Source: Natranaerovirga hydrolytica
Lineage (GTDB): Bacteria > Bacillota > Clostridia > Lachnospirales > DSM-24629
Direction: 5' to 3'
NCBI RefSeq assembly: GCF_004339095.1
Contig: NZ_SMGQ01000011.1
Location: 295,575 to 359,574 of the forward strand
Length of the DNA: 64,000 nucleotides
Of this stretch, positions 37,104-46,225 are shown one piece after another. The notes under the pieces are model-generated. The model made no database searches and had not been told where the DNA came from. It saw only the letters and a list, made by a program, of their open reading frames with translations. Position 1 is the stretch's first letter; each line of letters opens with the position of its first letter. A program made the translations under genes and the position numbers.

Positions 37104-39237
37104 GTGCGACCAGCGCTTGAAATAAAAGCGATAAGTTGCATCTTGGGCTGTCTAAGCCTTAGGGCTTTTGGACTGCTTTATCCATTTGAAGTAACTCTAC
37201 CTACAGGTGCGCCATTAGTAATGATGGGGTTCTAAGCTGTAGGAACAATGTGAATAATCGACTAGCCTAAAGTGGAGGTTTTGCTAGAGTAAATGTACTG
37301 CTATGATTAAACTAATTGAATTTTTGTAAGCCTCGTCAAACGGAAATAGGGAAATAAGGCTGAAACCCTATAACCAAAAGGTGTAAGCTGTGGCTAAGTA
37401 ACTTGTCATATTGCTTAGCAAATGGACAAAAGCTTCGGGGTAAAGATTGAATCTAAGGCAGTATGAACTGGCCAAGGTGCAAAACTGGATAAGACCGTTA
37501 ATTCCTATTATGGGTAGGCCAACCGTAAGGAAGGTACAATATTAGCGGTTATGGGAAAGCTAGAGAAAGCGAATGCTATTCTGTAATGGAATAGATATTG
37601 GTTCAAAATTTGCCATAATTCGAAAGAATGCAGACTTCTAGCAGGTTATTCATAGCAAGGATAGGAGTGAAACTTTATGAATATAGAAAAGCCAAAAAGA
37701 GATAACACTCGGGCGTCTACAGACTATACCATCTTGTGGAACGGTCTAAATTGGACTGCTATTGAGAAAGTAGTTAATAAACTTCAGTCAAGGATTGCTA
37801 AAGCTATCTTGGGAGGTCGAATAAACCACGCCAAGAAACTACAGTATCTATTAACAAAATCATTTTATGCAAGGTTAATTGCCGTTAAGAGAGCAACGAG
37901 TAATAAAGGAAAGAAAACGCCTGGTGTAGATGGTGAAATATGGTCAACGCCTGGTTGCAAGTACAAAGGTGCATTGAAACTATCCAACAAAGGATACAAA
38001 GCACAGCCTTTGAAAAGAACATTTATCAACAAATCCAATGGTAAAAAAAGACCACTTGGTATTCCAACTATTTATGACAGAGCAATGCAAGCATTATATT
38101 TATTGAGCCTAGACCCAGTATCTGAAACGATTTTAGATAAGACAAGTTTTGGATCTAGAAGGTTTAGAAGTTGTAAAGATGCAAGCGAATATTTGTTTAA
38201 GCTTTTGCATCAAAAGACTTCAGCAAAGTGGGTACTAGAAGGGGATATTAAAGGATGCTTCGATAATATTTCTCATAAATGGTTACAAGAAAATGTAGTG
38301 ATGGAAAAGAAAATACTTCATCAGTTCTTAAAATCAGGATATGTTTATTCAAATAAACTATATCCAACAGTATCTGGATCCCCACAGGGCGGTGTAATAT
38401 CACCAGCATATGCAAATCTGACATTAAACGGTCTAGGGGATATGCTTAGGAATAGATATTGGAAAAGCAAAAAAGGTTCAGTTCATAGAAGGCACAACAA
38501 AAACAAAGTAAACATCACGGTATACGCAGATGATTTTATCATAACGGCAAACAGCAAACAGCAAAGAAATACTTGTAGAAATAAATATTTTGATAGAAGA
38601 ATTCCTTAAAGAAAGAGGACTTCAACTATTAATGGAGAAAACTGTAATAACTCATATTAAAGAAGGCTTTGACTTTCTTGGATGGAACTTTAGAAAGTAT
38701 GATGATAAACTCATTATTAAACCATCAAAGAAATCTGCAAAGAAAATAAAGGCTACGCTTCGGGAAACCACCAAAAAATACCTGATGCAAAAGCAAGACA
38801 TTCTTATCAGCAGACTAAATCAAATAATAATAGGATGGTGTAACTATCACAAGCATACTTGTGCAAAGGCAACATTTCAAGAATTAGACAAGTATATGTT
38901 TGAATTATTATGGAGATGGGCTAAACGGAGACATCCAATGAAGTCTAAATCATGGAGAAAAGATAGATACTTTGAGAGGATAAACCATAGAGATTGGATA
39001 TTCAAATCGAAAACTAACCAATTAAAGTTTGCAAGCGATACAAAAATTGAAAGACATACATTAATCCGATTTGATGCAAATCCATATCTCGAAGAATATA
39101 ATGAGTACTACTTGAAGAAGAAAGCTTGCTAATTCCTAATAAGAATTAGTTATGAATAACTTGAGCCGTATGACGTGAAAGTGTCACGTACGGTTCTTAG
39201 GGGAGAACGAGGGAGCAATCTCTCTGACTTACCCGAC
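37104..39237 (+). mobile_element. group II intron 2, inserted 11 bases into cassette 9
   Basis: The 5' end is GTGCGACC. Domain V is the 34-nt hairpin at 39163-39196 (GAGCCGTATGACGTG ... CACGTACGGTTC). Domain VI follows and the intron ends ...ACCCGAC. The host cassette begins GTTAGATGAA and ends with R'' TTCATCTAAC (41246-41255), a perfect match across the intron, so the insertion clearly postdates the cassette. Its ORF is of a different type from that of intron 1. Confidence 0.88.
37677..39132 (+). pseudogene. group II intron reverse transcriptase/maturase, broken by a 7-bp tandem duplication
   Basis: It has the N-terminal RT0 region (NWTAIEKVVNKLQSRIAKA), KKRPLGIPTIYD, EGDIKGCFDNISH, GSPQGGVISPAYANL and catalytic YADDF. 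The frame breaks after ITANSK because ACAGCAA is present twice in tandem (38551-38564). Deleting one copy restores the reading into KEILVEINILIEEFL and on through the maturase domain (ERINHRDWIF, DANPYLEEYNEYYL) to the stop at 39132. The clean duplication suggests very recent inactivation. No HNH domain follows. Confidence 0.9.
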
Positions 39238-39385
39238 TTCTTTCAGAGTGGGTCATAGTATACCATTTTGCTATCTTTATTTTTAGTAAAAGTAACAATT
39301 GATTGATTAGATATAAGTAAATTAATTATTTGTAATAAGATCAACAGTATCATAAGAAGTCCGAGTGGTTTTGATAGGAGGATAT

Positions 39386-41131
39386 ATGTACGATTTTAAA
39401 GATGTTATATCATTAAGTAAAATGAAAGAAAATTTAATGACTCGTAACAAAGAATATGAGAAAATTACAGAATACTTTCTTTATGAGATATATTTTAGAA
39501 TTTTTGAGCATGCTAATATTAAAGGATATATTAATAAAGTAATTGAAATTCAAACACAATATATTGAAAGCATAATAATGTTTAGGACTAGTGATTACGA
39601 AAGGGAAAGAATAGATTTTGAAAGAAAAGTTATGAAAGATTTAAGATTAGATTCAAATACTTTGCTTACTGAAAAGAAACATCAATATGCTGTTGTTAAT
39701 TGTTTACTTAATGAATATAAAAGAGTATTAAAGGAAGAGATAACAAAGTATAGAAAAGAAGATATATTAATCATAGGGTATCTATTGTCTAGCGTTATGA
39801 GTCACATATCAGTAATGTCAGCATATATATTTAAGCATAAATCAAAACACATACACAATTCAGAGAAAGCTAGGGATATCTCAAACCTTATTATAGATAC
39901 GATAGGAGTTTTATATGAAAGAGAAAATATGTGGATAAGTAATTTAATTGGTCAACAAAAAAAGAGCTGTGAATATCTCATTAATTATGTACTACATTCA
40001 AAAATAGATTACAATAATGCTAAGATATCAGATTGTAATATGAAAACAATATTCATAATAATTGATTGCATTATTAATGCTTTGATTATGGCAAAGAGTA
40101 TAGAAGATATTGGTAGAATGGATTTTAAAATAGAGATTAAAGATGGATTGTTGCAACTTGATGAAGAACTAAGTAAAAAATTTATGTCTTTTAACAGTAT
40201 TTCAAAGGATGATATTTTAGATATTGCTAGCCCAAAAGCTAGAAAGATTATAGAAGATTTTGAAAATATAGAAGGTTATTCACCTAAAATAATTGAAGAT
40301 TATATATTAAAAATTGATAATAAGTTTCTGAAGATTGATGTTGCTATGAATTTGGTAGATGATAAATTTTTGTATACTGACTTACTAAAAGCAACTGGGT
40401 ATAGTTATGATGAAATATATAAAGTGGTACGATCATTATCATTAAAAAGTTGCTCAAACATTGACAATAGTATTTTTTTATCTGATAATCGATTATTTAG
40501 AACACCTATTATTAAAGTAGGAGAATATTACATATTATCCCATCAATTATTAACTGAAGCTGTTCATTATCTTAGCTATAGAATATTAAAAGCTAAATTA
40601 ACAGTTAATCGAGATTTCAAACAGAATGTAGAAAAGAATTATGATGAGGTTGAATTAATAGATTTAAAAGAACTGTTATTTACTAACAAGATAAGAGGAG
40701 ACATAAATTTTCAGGTGAATAAAATTTCAGAAATAAAGCCTTTTTTAAATAAAGGGATATCAGGAGAAATAGACTTTTATTTCATATACAAAAATGTACT
40801 ATATACTATGGAGTATAAGAATCAAGATATTGATAGTAACCTTTTTGAAGTATGTAAAACATATTCAAGAAACATTAAGTACAAATCTAAACATCTTAAA
40901 TTGGTTGAAATATTAAGGGATAATAAAGAATTACTAGAAAAGAGGTTAGGTGATAAAATATCGCATATTCGTTCGTTTTTGGTCTTTAAAAAGAAAAATT
41001 CATTTGCAGAATTTTATCAGGGTACTGACATTTATGTGTGTAGTTATAGTGATTTTGTTGAATTTTGTAAAGCATTATTCGAACATGGTGAGTTTGAAAA
41101 AGTTTGTGATGGTTTTTTGTTCTTTAGATAA
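39386..41131 (+). CDS. hypothetical protein with a C-terminal nuclease-like segment
   Basis: A 581-aa soluble protein rich in Ile, Lys and Asp. No family recognised for most of its length. Near residue 460 the sequence GEIDFYFIYKNVLYTMEYKNQD has the D...ExK spacing of PD-(D/E)XK nucleases, suggesting a DNA-cleaving C-terminus. ATG 39386 is chosen because ATAGGAGG lies just upstream. It is the cargo of cassette 9, separated from that cassette's start by intron 2, so its transcript would need splicing or a promoter in 39238-39385. Confidence 0.65.
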   Translation: MYDFKDVISLSKMKENLMTRNKEYEKITEYFLYEIYFRIFEHANIKGYINKVIEIQTQYIESIIMFRTSDYERERIDFERKVMKDLRLDSNTLLTEKKHQYAVVNCLLNEYKRVLKEEITKYRKEDILIIGYLLSSVMSHISVMSAYIFKHKSKHIHNSEKARDISNLIIDTIGVLYERENMWISNLIGQQKKSCEYLINYVLHSKIDYNNAKISDCNMKTIFIIIDCIINALIMAKSIEDIGRMDFKIEIKDGLLQLDEELSKKFMSFNSISKDDILDIASPKARKIIEDFENIEGYSPKIIEDYILKIDNKFLKIDVAMNLVDDKFLYTDLLKATGYSYDEIYKVVRSLSLKSCSNIDNSIFLSDNRLFRTPIIKVGEYYILSHQLLTEAVHYLSYRILKAKLTVNRDFKQNVEKNYDEVELIDLKELLFTNKIRGDINFQVNKISEIKPFLNKGISGEIDFYFIYKNVLYTMEYKNQDIDSNLFEVCKTYSRNIKYKSKHLKLVEILRDNKELLEKRLGDKISHIRSFLVFKKKNSFAEFYQGTDIYVCSYSDFVEFCKALFEHGEFEKVCDGFLFFR

Positions 41132-41245
41132 TTGTATATGTTCAAACTTAGTAAGATAATTAGTTAAGGATATCGAATTCTCAATTATTAATCGAACTAA
41201 AACCAAGTGACCTTTAGGGTATTCCCTTGGAGTAACTGAAAGAAC

Positions 41246-41343
41246 TTCATCTAACTAACAGCGTATTTCCAAAATTCACTCTCTTTAGAGAAGGGCGTTG
41301 TGGGTCAGAGCGAACATCGGAAATACGTGAGCCGTTAGATGAC
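41246..41343 (+). other. attC-like recombination site 9 (short type)
   Basis: R'' TTCATCTAAC, 7-base spacer, L'' GTATTTCC, centre about 45 bases, L' GGAAATAC, 7-base spacer, R' CCG^TTAGATGA. Perfect L''/L' complementarity. Confidence 0.8.
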
Positions 41344-41405
41344 ATACAACACTAGTTTTGAACCATCAATTTCGTATAATCTACCCACGAGGAGAGGAGA
41401 ACAAG

Positions 41406-41864
41406 ATGAACAATAGAGAGAATAAAGGTTACTATGTATATTCGTCAATAGCCATAATTGGGTTTTTAGTGATAATTGCATTTGTCTTTTACCTAGTTTA
41501 TGATTTGTTAGTTAAGTTATCAATGGATCAATTTACTAATTCTACAGTTCTACAATCAATAATTGCATTGATTATTACTGTTTTTTTGGGCGGATACTTC
41601 TCGAAAGCAGTTGAGCATAAGAAACACATCAAATTAGAAAATTATAAAAGCCAAAAAGATATAGCATTAAGGATTATTGATTTAGCTTCTATGGTGCTTA
41701 ATGACAAAGAAGGGTTGCAGGCAAAAGGGTTATTGATTAGTGAGTCATACAAAGTGAAATTGCTATTTGATGATAAGTTATTACTGAAGATCAATGATTT
41801 TGTTAATGACTGCAATTCCTATACATACAACGGGCTTATGGATGATTTAAAGCGCTTCTTTTAG
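41406..41864 (+). CDS. small membrane protein (152 aa)
   Basis: Two predicted membrane helices (SIAIIGFLVIIAFVFYLVYDLLV and LQSIIALIITVFLGGYFS) followed by a cytoplasmic helical tail of about 80 residues. No family recognised. ATG 41406 is preceded by GAGGAGAGGAG. It is the original gene of cassette 10, which starts GTTAGATGAC at 41334; the matching R'' (CATCATCTAAC) is found only at 45361, past a large nested insertion. Confidence 0.65.
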   Translation: MNNRENKGYYVYSSIAIIGFLVIIAFVFYLVYDLLVKLSMDQFTNSTVLQSIIALIITVFLGGYFSKAVEHKKHIKLENYKSQKDIALRIIDLASMVLNDKEGLQAKGLLISESYKVKLLFDDKLLLKINDFVNDCNSYTYNGLMDDLKRFF

Positions 41865-41897
41865 CTTTTATAACACCTCCGTGTTTACATCATATAA

Positions 41898-42113
41898 CTA
41901 ATAGAAATATATCAGCCATTATCAACAAAAACCCCATCCAAGGGATGAGGTATAATGGTTGAGATATTGTGTTGTACGAAGCCGCGACCCTAGTGGAAAG
42001 TATGTGGGCAACCATGTCATAATAAGTTGCATTTTTAAAAACTACACTATGTTTAATCTTAAAATTTATTTTAAAACAGATTTTTGGGTATAGCTTCCCC
42101 TCCCCACTAAAGA
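41898..42113. repeat. approx. 217-bp direct repeat, left copy
   Basis: Starts CTAATAGAAATATAT and ends CCCCACTAAAGA. Nearly identical to 45108-45326. It opens with a long imperfect hairpin (CAGCCATTAT...ATAATGGTTG) enclosing CCCATCC/GGGATGAGG. It may be the terminal sequence of the neighbouring IS91-like element or an independent repeat. Confidence 0.8.
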
Positions 42114-42147
42114 GGCCTATTAGAAAAATATAAACTTAAACCCCCAA

Positions 42148-43287
42148 TTAATTAAGGTTTACTTCGTGGGTATAAGTGTAAAAATTACCGCAGTTTGGAC
42201 AACATAGCTTCTCTTTACCAATAAGCTTAATAAGCAGTTCAAACTTATCGACAGAAGGCGTAATCTTTAAAACAACACCACTTTGTTTAGCTATAAACTT
42301 ACGACAAAGAGCTACTTTTTGAGCTCTAAAACGATTAGTCAAAAAACCATAATGCCTAATCTTAACAAATCGATGAGGCAACACATGCATAAGAAAACGC
42401 CTCATAAACTCATCATAAGTCAAAGACATAAACTTCTTTTTACCACCATCCTTATTATCAAGATAAGAAAAAGTAACTATAGAATCATCTGTTGATACAA
42501 TTCGATAATCAGAAATTGCAACACGATGAGTATAACGCCCAAGATACTTAATCACATGATTAGAACATTTAAAAACAGGCTTGGAAAAAACAACCCAATC
42601 CTTTAAATAAAGATTATCAACAAAAGATGCAAAATCATCAAGAGACTTAAGATATTCTAAATCATAAGGAAACTTTAAATCTCCATTATTATAAAGGGTT
42701 TTAAAACCTTCAAGAAACTTACCCTTAAAAACAGGAGACAAAACCTTTACATGAAGAAAAAACTTCTTTCTAAAAGACTTAAAAAAAGATTCATCTTTAG
42801 AAAGACCACCCCCAGCCAAAACACAATGAAGATGTGGATGAAACATAAGGGTTTGGCTCCAAGTATGTAGAATTAAAGAAAACCCAGGAATAACCCCTAG
42901 TTCATTTTTAGAAAGGTCTAAAATTGTTTTAGAAACTGAATCATAAAGAAGATCATAAAGGATCTTTTGATTAAAATAAATAAAGGACCTAAGGGTATCC
43001 GGTACAGTAAAAACAAGATGAAAATAATGAGAAGGCAACAAAGACTCCTGTTGTTTATTCACCCATAACTCTTTCTTAAAAGAACCACAGGTAGGACAAT
43101 GTCTATTAGAACAAGAATTAGAAACAACTTTAGAATGGCCGCAGTCACAAGAAAGCTTATGAGAGCCCATATTAGGGGTGCGACAAGAAACAATAGAATT
43201 AATGGCTTTAACCTGTTGAATAGAAGTAGAAAATTTAGATATATAATTGATAGCATTATATGATAAAATAGACTTAATCTTACTCAA
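42148..43287 (-). CDS. IS91-family transposase (HUH rolling-circle type)
   Basis: Transposase with an N-terminal zinc-binding domain (CDCGHSKVVSNSCSNRHCPTC) and the IS91 catalytic region: HPHLHCVLAGGGLS supplies the HUH-like histidines, and YLGRYTHRVAISDYRI with HYGFLTNR follows. A second Cys pair near the end (CCPNCGNFYTY) completes the family pattern. 379 aa, apparently intact. It overlaps the upstream recombinase gene by 8 bases, so the two are co-translated. Confidence 0.92.
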   Translation of the reverse strand: MSKIKSILSYNAINYISKFSTSIQQVKAINSIVSCRTPNMGSHKLSCDCGHSKVVSNSCSNRHCPTCGSFKKELWVNKQQESLLPSHYFHLVFTVPDTLRSFIYFNQKILYDLLYDSVSKTILDLSKNELGVIPGFSLILHTWSQTLMFHPHLHCVLAGGGLSKDESFFKSFRKKFFLHVKVLSPVFKGKFLEGFKTLYNNGDLKFPYDLEYLKSLDDFASFVDNLYLKDWVVFSKPVFKCSNHVIKYLGRYTHRVAISDYRIVSTDDSIVTFSYLDNKDGGKKKFMSLTYDEFMRRFLMHVLPHRFVKIRHYGFLTNRFRAQKVALCRKFIAKQSGVVLKITPSVDKFELLIKLIGKEKLCCPNCGNFYTYTHEVNLN

Positions 43288-44128
43288 AATCTGACACCTC
43301 CCTATCTAGAGGACTGGCAACAGAAAGCACCTTAGAAAGAGCAAGATGAAGATAAACAGAAGTAGTTTGAATACTATTATGACCAAGAAGTTGCATAATG
43401 GTATAAATATCAGTACCAGCAATAAGTAAATGAGTAGCAAAAGAATGCCTAAGGGTATGAACCGTAACCGGTTTTAAAATACCAGCTTTTAAAGTGGAAG
43501 CTTTGAAAGTTTTCTGCACGGTCCTAGACGTTAAATACATCGAAGAGTTAGCACCGCTGGGAAAAAGCCAATCGGTTGGACGATAAACTTTGTAATACTC
43601 TCGAAGCAATAAAAGGTTCTGGTGAGAAAGAATCGCATAACGATCTTTATCACTCTTGCCCGAATGAATGTGGAGTTGCATATTCTTAGAATCCACATCA
43701 GAAACTTTGAGACGTACAGCTTCGCTAACTCTAAGACCTGCAGAATAAGTAGTCATTAAAATAGCCCTATGCTTAAGATTAGAAGTAGCAGAAATAATCT
43801 GATCAACTTCAGAACGAGATAAAACAACAGGAAGCTTCTTAGAATTCTTAACACGAGGCACATCAGTAAGACTAAAAGACTTTTTAAGAACAAGAGTAAA
43901 GAAAAGGTGAACAGAAGAATACACACTATTGATATAAGAAGTAGAAAGTTTTTTAGCGATTAAATGATGAAGAAAAGATTTTAAATCCTCGTTAACAAGA
44001 GAATCAACAGGTTTGTTAGTAAAATGGAGAAAACGTATAAGATACTTAGAATAAGACTCTATAGACCTAGGACTATAGCCACGAAGCTCCATTTCTTTAA
44101 TTAAAGATTGACGATAAATTTCATACAT
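43280..44128 (-). CDS. tyrosine recombinase partnered with the IS91 transposase
   Basis: 282-aa phage-integrase/Xer-type recombinase with an N-terminal SAM-like core-binding domain and catalytic residues R (SAGLRVSEAVRL), K (GKSDKDR), HxxR (HTLRHSFATHLL), H (GHNSIQTTS) and Y (VYLHL). The stretch between the GKSDKDR motif and HTLRH is about 65 residues, much shorter than in integron integrases, so the IntI-specific helix insert is absent. Such recombinases commonly precede IS91-type transposases. A role on the surrounding attC sites cannot be excluded. Confidence 0.9.
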   Translation of the reverse strand: MYEIYRQSLIKEMELRGYSPRSIESYSKYLIRFLHFTNKPVDSLVNEDLKSFLHHLIAKKLSTSYINSVYSSVHLFFTLVLKKSFSLTDVPRVKNSKKLPVVLSRSEVDQIISATSNLKHRAILMTTYSAGLRVSEAVRLKVSDVDSKNMQLHIHSGKSDKDRYAILSHQNLLLLREYYKVYRPTDWLFPSGANSSMYLTSRTVQKTFKASTLKAGILKPVTVHTLRHSFATHLLIAGTDIYTIMQLLGHNSIQTTSVYLHLALSKVLSVASPLDREVSDFE

Positions 44129-44240
44129 AAAAAAACTCCTTTCAAGTAAGTGAATAAGTAACTAAACCATGATACTTGAAAAAGAGTAAGAAATAAAATT
44201 TGCAAATAAAAAGGCTTCAAAAGCTACCGCGCTAGCGGTT

Positions 44241-44360
44241 TAGTACAACAAGCTTGTTCCCGTTTGCTAATGCACATTCCTTCACTGGGTGCAAGCAACG
44301 CCAAGGAGAAGGGCTTCGAGGGTCCAGTTCAGAGGCGTCGGAGACACGAAACGATAGTCG
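44241..44360 (+). other. attC-like recombination site 10
   Basis: R'' TAGTACAAC, L'' TTGTTCCCG, centre with TTCACTGGGTGCAAGC as in sites 4 and 6-8, L' CGGAGACA, spacer CGAA, R' ACG^ATAGTC. The R' has an ATAG core where most sites have TTAG. It belongs to a cassette whose beginning I cannot identify, probably lost to the IS91 insertion. Confidence 0.65.
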
Positions 44361-44521
44361 AAATATATCTGCGGATGATTTATCTCCGTTCGCGTCCATG
44401 CTCACTGGGAAGGCCTTTGGAGCGAAACAAAAAAGCACAGAAATTTAAGTTTTTTAATGGAATAGAAAATTTAAAGTTTAGTATATTTGAAATTCAAATT
44501 TTATTAGTCTGAGGTGTGGGT

Positions 44522-45025
44522 ATGAAAAAAGAAAATGTAACAAGTATGATAGCTGTTGTGAGAATGGCAAATAATTTACTTGGATTAATTGATCAACATA
44601 AAAATAATAAAGATATTAAGCTTTCAGAAATACTTGAAAAAATTAATAAGGACGAACACCATTATTTCTGGAATCAATATCAAATGTTAACGTCATTAAC
44701 TGCATTTATTGTAATTCCTAAAGAAACATTTTGGAATGATGTTTCAGACATAGAGTTATCTAAATTAAGTGAAAGATGGGGGTTAAGGAATGTTTCTTCA
44801 AAATATGCTGATATGAAATTGAAATTTTTCTTAAGAAAGATAAGGAATTCAATTTCTCATGGAAATATAGAAATTGATAAAACAGTGTTTATATTTAAAG
44901 ATAAAAATCCAGACACTTCAAAATATGATTTTATAGTTAATTTAACATATGATGAATTAAGTAAATTCGTACAGGCATTTGCAAGGTATATTATGACAAG
45001 TGATATAGAATTGCAAAATTTATAG
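44522..45025 (+). CDS. HEPN-like protein (putative RNase)
   Basis: 167-aa helical protein. The segment FLRKIRNSISHGNIEIDKT has the R-X4-H motif (RNSISH) followed by GN, as in HEPN RNase domains of the pEK499-p136 type. These often act as toxins or phage-defence effectors; that is inference. The ATG at 44522 is favoured because GAGGTG lies just upstream and overlaps the alternative GTG at 44516. It is the single gene of a cassette starting G^ATAGTCGAA at 44353, whose R'' TTCGACTATC (45099-45108) is a perfect complement. Confidence 0.75.
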   Translation: MKKENVTSMIAVVRMANNLLGLIDQHKNNKDIKLSEILEKINKDEHHYFWNQYQMLTSLTAFIVIPKETFWNDVSDIELSKLSERWGLRNVSSKYADMKLKFFLRKIRNSISHGNIEIDKTVFIFKDKNPDTSKYDFIVNLTYDELSKFVQAFARYIMTSDIELQNL

Positions 45026-45098
45026 AAATATATAAGGATTCGCATTTGAGCATTTAAGGGCGTCGTCCTTGACGCTCTGAATCACGGGGCAGATTTCC

Positions 45099-45108
45099 TT
45101 CGACTATC
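45099..45108 (+). other. R'' arm of an attC with ATC core, truncated by a repeat
   Basis: TTCGACTATC is the exact complement of this cassette's start GATAGTCGAA. The rest of the attC is not seen: the right 217-bp repeat begins immediately at this point. Confidence 0.6.
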
Positions 45109-45326
45109 TAATAGAAATATATCAGCCATTATCAACAAAAAAACCCATCCAAGGGATGAGGTATAATGGTTGAGATATTGTGTTGTACGAAGCCGCGACC
45201 CTAGTGGAAAGTATGTAGGCAACTAGGTCATAATAAGTTGCATTTTAAAAAACTACACTATGTTTAATCTTAAAATTTATTTTAAAACAGATTTTTGGGT
45301 ATAGCTTCCCCCCTCCCCACTAAAGA
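45108..45326. repeat. approx. 217-bp direct repeat, right copy
   Basis: Near-identical to 41898-42113, same orientation. Together the copies bracket about 3 kb containing the IS91-type element, attC site 10 and the HEPN cassette. Shorter, diverged relatives of the first approx. 70 bases occur at 58351 and 63527. Confidence 0.8.
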
Positions 45327-45360
45327 ATACCGAGAATATATTAACTTCCGAGGGGAGGGA

Positions 45361-45493
45361 CATCATCTAACAATGCACTCAAGTTCGCTTTGCTATTTTG
45401 GGTCATGCTTCGAAGAAGTAAAGCACACTTCTCAGCCCAAGATAAGAGCTATCTAGAGCTGACGGACGTCGTGAACACTCAGAACGTTGTGCA
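45361..45493 (+). other. attC-like recombination site 11 (end of the split cassette 10)
   Basis: R'' CATCATCTAAC complements the start of cassette 10 (GTTAGATGA at 41334), four kilobases upstream. L'/R' side reads GTCGTGAACACTCAGAACG^TTGTGC. The left half AATGCACTCAAG.TCGCTTTG recurs as a fragment at 62190. Confidence 0.65.
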
Positions 45494-45564
45494 ACATAAA
45501 CCGGGCCAATTTTCATAAATGCAAAACAAAGATGACCCCATAAAAAAATAAGGAGATTAAAAAA

Positions 45565-46065
45565 ATGAAAATATTTGAAACAACACGATTGATTCTTGAT
45601 GAAATTGGGGTTGGTAAATTTGACGATTTGGCAAATTTATTAGCGAATGAAAATGTTCATAGATTTTTCCCTAAAACTTTAGATAGAAAAGAGTCATATG
45701 AATTTCTTGAATTAATCAGAAAAAGACAAAAGGAAGATGGCGTGTCTTTTTGGGCTGTGATACGAAAAGAGGACTTGAAATTTCTCGGCATTTGCGGATT
45801 ACTTAAACAAAGTATTGACAACATAGACGAAATCGAAGTTGGGTATAGAATCAATGATATTTTTTGGGGCAAAGGATACGGTACTGAAGCCGCTAAAGGT
45901 TGTATTCAATACGCAAAAGACAAATTAGAATTAACTTCAGTGATAAGCCTTATTCTTCCAGAAAACAAACAATCAATACGTGTTGCTGAGAAGAACGGAT
46001 TAAAACTTGAGAAGAAATCAATGTTTCACGGGCAGATACACAATGTTTATAGAATACATTTATAA
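45565..46065 (+). CDS. GNAT-family N-acetyltransferase (RimJ/RimL type)
   Basis: Acyl-CoA-dependent acetyltransferase of about 166 aa. It begins MKIFETTRLILDEIGV, as RimJ/L proteins do. The acetyl-CoA site is EVGYRINDIFWGKGYGTEAAKG and the C-terminal strand-helix reads SIRVAEKNGLKLEKKSMFHG. AAGGAG precedes the ATG. It is carried on the cassette starting G^TTGTGCAA at 45486. No clear attC follows, so the end of this cassette appears eroded. Substrate (N-terminal amine or antibiotic) unknown. Confidence 0.88.
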   Translation: MKIFETTRLILDEIGVGKFDDLANLLANENVHRFFPKTLDRKESYEFLELIRKRQKEDGVSFWAVIRKEDLKFLGICGLLKQSIDNIDEIEVGYRINDIFWGKGYGTEAAKGCIQYAKDKLELTSVISLILPENKQSIRVAEKNGLKLEKKSMFHGQIHNVYRIHL

Positions 46066-46225
46066 AAACAAGAAATCAAAGATGGCGGAGAGTAAAAACA
46101 AAAGAATGAAAATTGGACAGGTTTACGATCGCATAGCCGCCAACCGTTATCCAATAGAATAGGCCTTTGTTTTGGCAAATTGAAGGCTAGGTAATAAATG
46201 ATATGATATTTAATGGAGGATAATT

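Noticed and set aside
43280-44128. Calling the tyrosine recombinase an integron integrase (intI)
   Set aside because: The gap between its Lys motif and HTLRH is about 65 residues, too short for the IntI-specific insert, and it overlaps an IS91 transposase as IS91-linked recombinases do.
46129-46160. An intact attC between the RimJ-like gene and the DUF5050 gene
   Set aside because: Only a loose match (GCATAGCCGCC) to the later R'' is seen, with no palindromic arms.
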